NCBI GenBank assembly: GCA_938008575.1
Contig: CALLKB010000034.1
Coordinates: 1 to 11,465, forward strand
Origin: an uncultured Cytophagaceae bacterium
GTDB taxonomy: Bacteria > Bacteroidota > Bacteroidia > Cytophagales > Spirosomataceae
Reading direction: 5' to 3'
DNA: 11,465 nt
The position numbers and the translations under genes are program-made. The notes under the pieces were generated by a model, which was given only the letters and a program-made list of their open reading frames with translations, searched no databases and was not told the DNA's origin. Below are positions 7,196-11,465 of this stretch, piece after piece; within the stretch, counting starts at the first letter, position 1, and each line of letters starts with the position of its first letter.

Positions 7196-8275
7196 TTAAG
7201 CAATATTAAAATCTAATGAAAAACGACTCGCTAAGCCTTTTAAGTCGGCAACTACCGGATCCAATAAAGGTATCCCTTCTTGCATACGTATCTTTTCTAA
7301 TTCACGTTCAGGGTCACCCGGAATAATAACCTTTTGTCCTTCAACCGCATCAGCAGCACGGAAACGTTTGATCCATTTATCCATATCGTCTTTAAACGCT
7401 TCTGCCGGTCGAAATGCGTCAATGCGCATTGCACCTAAAAAATGACCTGTTCCATTTCCCACCGTTTCACCTGCTTGCATAAAACCAGCCGTAGCAAACG
7501 GAGGAACCCAAGGACCAAAATTAGCCCCAGAAAGAACTCCGGATAAAATATCCACAATTGCGCCTAAGGCATATCCTTTATGAGACCCATGTTCTCGGTC
7601 ACCTCCCAAAGGCAATAAGGCTCCCCCATTTTTAATCGCAAAGGCATCATTGCAGGGATTACCATCTTTATCTTGTACCCAACCCGAAGGTGTATCTAAA
7701 CCTTTGCGTTGCAATATCTCTAATTTTCCATAAGCCACAGCCGTAGAGGCGAAATCAGCTAAAAAAGCAGGTTCTTCGTTGGCAGGAATCCCCACAGCAA
7801 TTGGGTTTGTACCCAATAATTTTTCCCGAGAGAAAGTTGGCGTCACTAAAGGAGCAGCATGTGTCATGGCCCAGCCAATCATATCTTTCTCCACAGCCTT
7901 CATGGCATGATACCCCGCTATACCAAAGTGATTAGAATTCTGTACCGCAACCCAACCCGTTCCTGCAATCGCTGCTTTTTCCGTGGCAATTTCCATCGCC
8001 TTGGGAGCCACAACAAGTCCTAAACCACGATCCCCGTCTACTAGAGCAGTTGAAGGACTCTCATGTAAGATTTGAATTTGAGGTTTCGGATTTAAGCGCC
8101 CATTGTCATATAAGCGAACATATCCTGCTAATCGAGCCACGCCATGCGAATCAATTCCTCTGGCATCCGCTGATACTAAAACATGCGCCGCTAAATCCGC
8201 ATCTTGCTCTGGGCAACCGATGGATTCAAAAACGGAACTGACAAATTGCTTGAGTTGTTTGTAGTCTACTTGCAT
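7196..8275 (-). CDS. Ldh family (malate/L-lactate/L-sulfolactate-type) NAD(P)-dependent oxidoreductase
   Basis: This is a 359-residue cytoplasmic oxidoreductase of the type-2 malate/L-lactate dehydrogenase family, which reduces or oxidises small 2-hydroxy/2-oxo acids with NAD(P)H. Seen: DARGIDSHGVARL (residues 37-49), with the conserved DSHG; VAVQNSNHFGIAGYHA (109-124), with the likely catalytic H116; LLGTNPIAVGIP (153-164); DREHGSHKGYAL (226-237); and PGDPERE (319-325). The start is ATG 8273-8275. An in-frame ATG 51 bases upstream would add a hydrophobic leader, but it lies upstream of the predicted -7 promoter element (8291-8298), so it is very unlikely to be in the transcript. This is the first gene of the five-gene operon. 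The substrate cannot be told apart among malate, lactate, sulfolactate, ureidoglycolate and similar acids. Confidence 0.88.
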   Translation of the reverse strand: MQVDYKQLKQFVSSVFESIGCPEQDADLAAHVLVSADARGIDSHGVARLAGYVRLYDNGRLNPKPQIQILHESPSTALVDGDRGLGLVVAPKAMEIATEKAAIAGTGWVAVQNSNHFGIAGYHAMKAVEKDMIGWAMTHAAPLVTPTFSREKLLGTNPIAVGIPANEEPAFLADFASTAVAYGKLEILQRKGLDTPSGWVQDKDGNPCNDAFAIKNGGALLPLGGDREHGSHKGYALGAIVDILSGVLSGANFGPWVPPFATAGFMQAGETVGNGTGHFLGAMRIDAFRPAEAFKDDMDKWIKRFRAADAVEGQKVIIPGDPERELEKIRMQEGIPLLDPVVADLKGLASRFSLDFNIA

Positions 8276-8290
8276 AACAAAATTTAACAA

Positions 8291-8298
8291 CAAAGATA
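8291..8298 (-). promoter_or_regulatory. Predicted -7 element of the ldh-mltG-thioesterase-yihY-yciO operon
   Basis: On the minus strand TATCTTTG matches TAnnTTTG exactly. A TTTG at 8324-8327 lies 25 bases upstream, slightly more than usual for the -33 element. Transcription would start near 8286, giving a leader of about 11 bases to ATG 8275. This position decides in favour of the shorter ldh start. Confidence 0.6.
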
Positions 8299-8323
8299 AA
8301 AATAAGAATTGGGAAAAATTTAT

Positions 8324-8331
8324 CAAATTTG
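8324..8331 (+). promoter_or_regulatory. Weak candidate -7 element for the glutamate-synthase-like gene
   Basis: CAAATTTG differs from TAnnTTTG at one consensus base (C for T). It is palindromic, so its left half is also the TTTG -33 candidate of the divergent ldh promoter. It would start transcription about 13 bases before ATG 8350. No convincing -33 element is seen for this direction. Confidence 0.25.
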
Positions 8332-8349
8332 TTCTAAAATCATCAACAA

Positions 8350-9915
8350 ATGGAAATCAATCAATGGGTAAACTCAGCTTGGTTCTGGGTCGGAATTGTT
8401 TTAGTAGCCGTTATCATCCGTGACGTATTCGTTCAAAAAAGTCACACCATCACACATAATTTTCCTATCGTTGGGCATATACGTTATTGGCTCGAGCAAA
8501 TAGGTCCTGAATTGCGACAATATATTGTTGCCAATAACCGGGAAGAATTACCTTTCAACCGACAAGAACGTTCTTGGATTTATGCCTCATCCAAAAACGA
8601 GAATAACTTACAAGGATTTGGAACCGATCAAGACTTTAATTCACCGGGCTATATCTTCATCAAGAATGCCATGATGGGTTATAATCCTCCAGCAAATCAT
8701 CCAAGCAAGAAAAACCCTGGCGTTTTGCCTGCAACAAAGGTAATCGGGCAATACCATAACCGTAAAAGACCTTTTCGACCCTACTCGGTTGTCAATATAT
8801 CAGGAATGAGTTATGGTTCCCTTTCGGCAAAAGCCGTTGAATCATTAAACAAAGGAGCCCAATTAGCTGGTTGCTACCACAATACGGGAGAAGGTTCATT
8901 ATCTCCATATCACCAGTTTGGCGCAGATGTTGTTTTGAATATCGGAACGGCCTATTTTGGCGTAAGAGAATTAGATGGAACTTTCTCGATGGATAAATTG
9001 AAGCAAAAAGTGGAGGAGAATCCACAGCTTCGCGCCATCGAATTAAAATTGTCTCAAGGCGCTAAACCTGGTAAAGGAGGCATGTTGCCAGCCTCGAAAA
9101 TCAACCAAGAAATTGCGGAAATTCGCCATATTCCCATGGGCAAAGACGCAATCTCTCCTGCTTTCCATGCGCAATTCAGCAATGTCCCAGAAATGGTGAA
9201 TTTCATCGAATCCATGGCCAATGAAACTGGCTTGCCTGTAGGTGTAAAATCAGCCATTGGAAAATTAGAACAATGGGAAGAACTAGCCGCATATATGGCT
9301 AAAACAGGCAAAGGACCCGATTTCATCACGATTGATGGTGGCGAAGGAGGAACAGGCGCCGCACCACACGCTTTTGCGGATCACGTATCAATGCCTTTTA
9401 CATTTGCATTTGCTAAAGTTTATCAGATATTTCAGCGCCATGATTTGACCGACAAGATCTATTTCATTGCTTCCGGGAAATTAGGTTTCCCTGAAAAAGC
9501 CTTGTTGGCCTTCGCCATGGGTGCCGATTCCATCAATATCGCCCGCGAAGCCATGATGTCCATCGGTTGTATTCAGGCTCAAAAATGCCATACCAATCAT
9601 TGCCCTACGGGGATTGCAACTTCCAATAAATGGTTACAAGCTGGGATTGACATCACCTTAAAAAGTGAGCGTTATTACCGGTATCATTACACCTTAGTAA
9701 AAGAAATAGCTGAAATCACACATGCCTGTGGTTATGAGCATCCTTGCCAAATGACGATGGATGACATCGAACTTTCGATGGGCGACAACAACCGAACAAT
9801 GACTTTATCCAAAGCTTACGGATATCACAAAACACCGATTGCTTATGATAATTTCAATGACTTGTTAGCCTGCCCACATTTAGGAGGAGCAAATGCACGA
9901 AATCGTTTGGCCTGA
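8350..9915 (+). CDS. Membrane-anchored FMN-binding glutamate synthase family protein (GltB central-domain-like)
   Basis: This 521-residue protein is made of one N-terminal transmembrane helix (about residues 10-28), a linker, and a (beta/alpha)8 FMN domain like the synthase domain of glutamate synthase. Visible motifs are SGMSYGSLS (151-159), NTGEGSLSPYH (178-188), LSQGAKPGKGG (234-244), IDGGEGGTGAAP (328-339) and GADSINIARE (391-400). The cysteines C407, C413 and C418 (C-x5-C-x4-C, within CHTNHCPTGIAT) match the 3Fe-4S ligands of GltB. The amidotransferase and C-terminal GXGXG domains of full GltB (about 1,500 residues) are absent, so it cannot use glutamine as GOGAT does. Proteins of this stand-alone class have no settled reaction; an FMN/Fe-S redox role at the membrane is an inference. 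The stop is doubled (TGA TAG, 9913-9918). The gene is divergent from ldh. Confidence 0.88.
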   Translation: MEINQWVNSAWFWVGIVLVAVIIRDVFVQKSHTITHNFPIVGHIRYWLEQIGPELRQYIVANNREELPFNRQERSWIYASSKNENNLQGFGTDQDFNSPGYIFIKNAMMGYNPPANHPSKKNPGVLPATKVIGQYHNRKRPFRPYSVVNISGMSYGSLSAKAVESLNKGAQLAGCYHNTGEGSLSPYHQFGADVVLNIGTAYFGVRELDGTFSMDKLKQKVEENPQLRAIELKLSQGAKPGKGGMLPASKINQEIAEIRHIPMGKDAISPAFHAQFSNVPEMVNFIESMANETGLPVGVKSAIGKLEQWEELAAYMAKTGKGPDFITIDGGEGGTGAAPHAFADHVSMPFTFAFAKVYQIFQRHDLTDKIYFIASGKLGFPEKALLAFAMGADSINIAREAMMSIGCIQAQKCHTNHCPTGIATSNKWLQAGIDITLKSERYYRYHYTLVKEIAEITHACGYEHPCQMTMDDIELSMGDNNRTMTLSKAYGYHKTPIAYDNFNDLLACPHLGGANARNRLA

Positions 9916-9942
9916 TAGACCTGTGGATTGAAGATAAACGAT

Positions 9943-9950
9943 TATCTTTG
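9943..9950 (+). promoter_or_regulatory. Predicted -7 promoter element of the ABC-F gene
   Basis: TATCTTTG is an exact TAnnTTTG match ending five bases before ATG 9956. The nearest TTG upstream (9928-9930) is too close for a standard -33 element. The inferred transcription start falls at or within a few bases of the start codon, so the message would be leaderless or nearly so. Confidence 0.55.
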
Positions 9951-9955
9951 CACCC

Positions 9956-11465
9956 ATGTTATCAATATCCAATCTAAATTTCTATTTCGGTAGTCGGGCC
10001 CTATACGAAGGAGCCAATCTTCACATCAAACCTAAAGCGAAAATTGGCCTCATTGGGGCGAATGGTACAGGTAAATCAACCTTGCTTCGCTTAATTTCAG
10101 GTGAATACACACCAGATGGAGGGAATATCTCGAAGTCGGGCGATTGTACCATCGGATTTTTAAATCAAGATCTACTCTCCTACCAAACGGATGATAGTAT
10201 TTTGGAGGTGGCGATGCAGGCGTTTGGCCGCCAACTAGAACTTCAGAAGGAGATTGACCAAGTCTTATATAAGATGGAAACAAATTATGAGGACAAGGAT
10301 GTGGATTTACTTGCCAAATTACAAGAGGAATTCGAACGTTTAGATGGCTATACGATTCAGTCTAAAACCGAAGAAATTCTGGAAGGATTGGGCTTCAATA
10401 CGGATGATTTAAATCGGCCTTTGCGACTTTTCTCTGGAGGATGGCGTATGCGGGTGATGTTGGCCAAATTACTTTTACAAAAACCTTCCCTATTATTACT
10501 CGATGAGCCGACCAACCACTTGGACTTACCGTCGATTGAATGGGTAGAAAATTACATTCACGATTACGAAGGCGCCATTGTGGTTGTTTCCCATGATCGT
10601 TATTTCTTAGATCGTACGATTGATCATATTGCTGAGGTATCTGGTGCAAAAATCACTTTATACCCTGGAAATTATTCCTATTACACGGAGGAAAAATCCT
10701 TGCGTAACGAAATACAAAAGGGAGCTTTTGAAAACCAACAAGCTCAAATTCGTCAAACGGAACGTTTTATCGAGCGCTTTAAAGCGAAGGCTTCCAAATC
10801 GCGTCAAGTACAATCCCGTGTAAAAGCATTGGAAAAGATCGACATTATTGATGATGTCATCGATGAAAAAGCGAAGGTAAATTTCAAATTCAATTTTGGG
10901 ACAGAACCTGGCCGTTTTATCTTGTTTTTAGAGGATATCTCAAAAGCCTATGGCGAAAAGGTTATCTTGAAAAAAACTTCTGCTACGATTAACCGAGGAG
11001 ATAAAATTGCTTTGATTGGCGCGAATGGTAAAGGGAAATCGACCTTATTACGTGTCATTTCTGGTACTGAACAAATTGAAGGAGAGCGTAGAACAGGTCA
11101 CAATGTGATTGAATCCTTTTTTGCGCAACATCAATTAGAGAGTTTGAACGTAGAAAATACCTTAATCGATGAATTAAAGGCAACAGGTACTACGAAAACC
11201 GAAATGGAATTGCGTAGTGTCTTGGGCTGTTTCTTGTTCTCTGGGGAAGAAGTTTTCAAAAAAATCAAGGTATTATCGGGAGGTGAAAAATCCCGTGTGG
11301 CATTGGCGAAGGTATTGATTTCAGAGGCCAACTTCCTTTTACTCGATGAGCCGACCAACCACTTGGACATGCAGTCTGTGAATATCTTGATCCAAGCCTT
11401 GCAACAATACGAAGGAACTTACGTAGTCGTTTCTCACGACCGTTATTTCGTCTCCAATATTGCCA
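9956..11465 (+). CDS. ABC-F family ATP-binding protein (YheS/Uup/YdiF-like), 3' end outside window
   Basis: My translation runs open from ATG 9956 to the window edge: 503 complete codons, no stop, no frameshift. ABC-F proteins have two ATPase domains and no membrane domain, and most act on the ribosome (translation factors or resistance proteins). Domain 1: Walker A GANGTGKST (34-42), signature FSGGW (159-163), Walker B with E184, then EPTNHLD and H-loop SHDRYF. Next comes a charged linker helix region (about 250-315, the P-site tRNA interaction motif in this family) rich in Lys/Arg/Gln. Domain 2: Walker A GANGKGKST (355-363), signature LSGGE (440-444), Walker B with E465, EPTNHLD and SHDRYF near the edge. 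Both catalytic glutamates are present, so it should be an active ATPase. The N-terminus MLSISNLNFYFGSRALYE is the usual one for a Bacteroidota subgroup. The C-terminal extension and stop are not visible, so the subfamily is unresolved. Confidence 0.93.
   Translation, partial: MLSISNLNFYFGSRALYEGANLHIKPKAKIGLIGANGTGKSTLLRLISGEYTPDGGNISKSGDCTIGFLNQDLLSYQTDDSILEVAMQAFGRQLELQKEIDQVLYKMETNYEDKDVDLLAKLQEEFERLDGYTIQSKTEEILEGLGFNTDDLNRPLRLFSGGWRMRVMLAKLLLQKPSLLLLDEPTNHLDLPSIEWVENYIHDYEGAIVVVSHDRYFLDRTIDHIAEVSGAKITLYPGNYSYYTEEKSLRNEIQKGAFENQQAQIRQTERFIERFKAKASKSRQVQSRVKALEKIDIIDDVIDEKAKVNFKFNFGTEPGRFILFLEDISKAYGEKVILKKTSATINRGDKIALIGANGKGKSTLLRVISGTEQIEGERRTGHNVIESFFAQHQLESLNVENTLIDELKATGTTKTEMELRSVLGCFLFSGEEVFKKIKVLSGGEKSRVALAKVLISEANFLLLDEPTNHLDMQSVNILIQALQQYEGTYVVVSHDRYFVSNIA
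10496..10525 (+). repeat. 30-base direct repeat, copy 1 (ABC-F domain 1 Walker B)
   Basis: These 30 bases, encoding LLDEPTNHLD in the first ATPase domain, are identical to 11339-11368 in the second. The copies are 843 bases apart, an exact multiple of three, so recombination between them would delete 281 codons in frame. The protein motif is conserved for function; exact identity at every synonymous site is more than the motif requires. Confidence 0.85.
11339..11368 (+). repeat. 30-base direct repeat, copy 2 (ABC-F domain 2 Walker B)
   Basis: Second copy of the 30-base segment at 10496-10525, coding LLDEPTNHLD in the second ATPase domain, in the same frame. Confidence 0.85.

Noticed and set aside
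8276..8326. Longer ldh start giving a hydrophobic N-terminal leader
   Set aside because: The ATG lies upstream of the predicted -7 promoter element and the added residues are not part of the family, so the shorter start at 8275 was used.
10050..10649. Minus-strand open frames opposite the ABC-F gene
   Set aside because: They lie antisense to continuous ABC-F coding sequence with both Walker A and Walker B motifs, and have no features of their own.

Overview
The window is a stretch of chromosome from a Bacteroidota bacterium. The evidence is the protein set (ClpC with a serine/aspartate-rich linker, a WbqC-like protein, an ABC-F protein with the usual Bacteroidota N-terminus), a GC content near 40%, and promoters of the Bacteroidota type (TAnnTTTG at -7) just upstream of several start codons. 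A Cytophagales-like or Flavobacteria-like source is plausible, but I cannot place it further from sequence alone.

Layout. Positions 1-370 hold the tail of an unidentified gene and a small exported thioredoxin/glutaredoxin-like ORF, both on the + strand. This stretch is AT-rich, about 30% GC by hand count over 121-360. At about 366-371 it meets a clpC gene on the minus strand that loses its homology at exactly this point, so ClpC lacks its C-terminal subdomain. Upstream of clpC on the same strand is a wbqC-like gene (2655-3266), divergent from a lipid A acyltransferase-family gene (3330-4199).

Five tightly packed minus-strand genes follow, read from 8275 down to 4200: ldh-family oxidoreductase, mltG, a YbgC-like thioesterase, a YihY/BrkB membrane protein and a YciO/YrdC-family protein. 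Adjacent genes are either one base apart or overlap by four, so this is very probably one operon, read from a promoter at 8291-8298. On the + strand, divergent from ldh, is a membrane-anchored FMN-binding glutamate-synthase-like protein (8350-9915). It is followed by an ABC-F ATPase (9956 onward) that runs off the right edge.

Function. Most genes are cell-envelope or housekeeping genes: a lipid A-type acyltransferase, the glycan-strand terminase MltG, an inner-membrane YihY protein, a Clp protease unloading ATPase and a ribosome-associated ABC-F factor. I see no mobile element, CRISPR array, RNA gene, phage gene or defence system, and no convincing undescribed multi-gene system. The most notable signal is the compositional and homology break at about 370, which truncates clpC and also leaves the redoxin-like ORF looking chimeric. 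It is either a real rearrangement or an assembly join.
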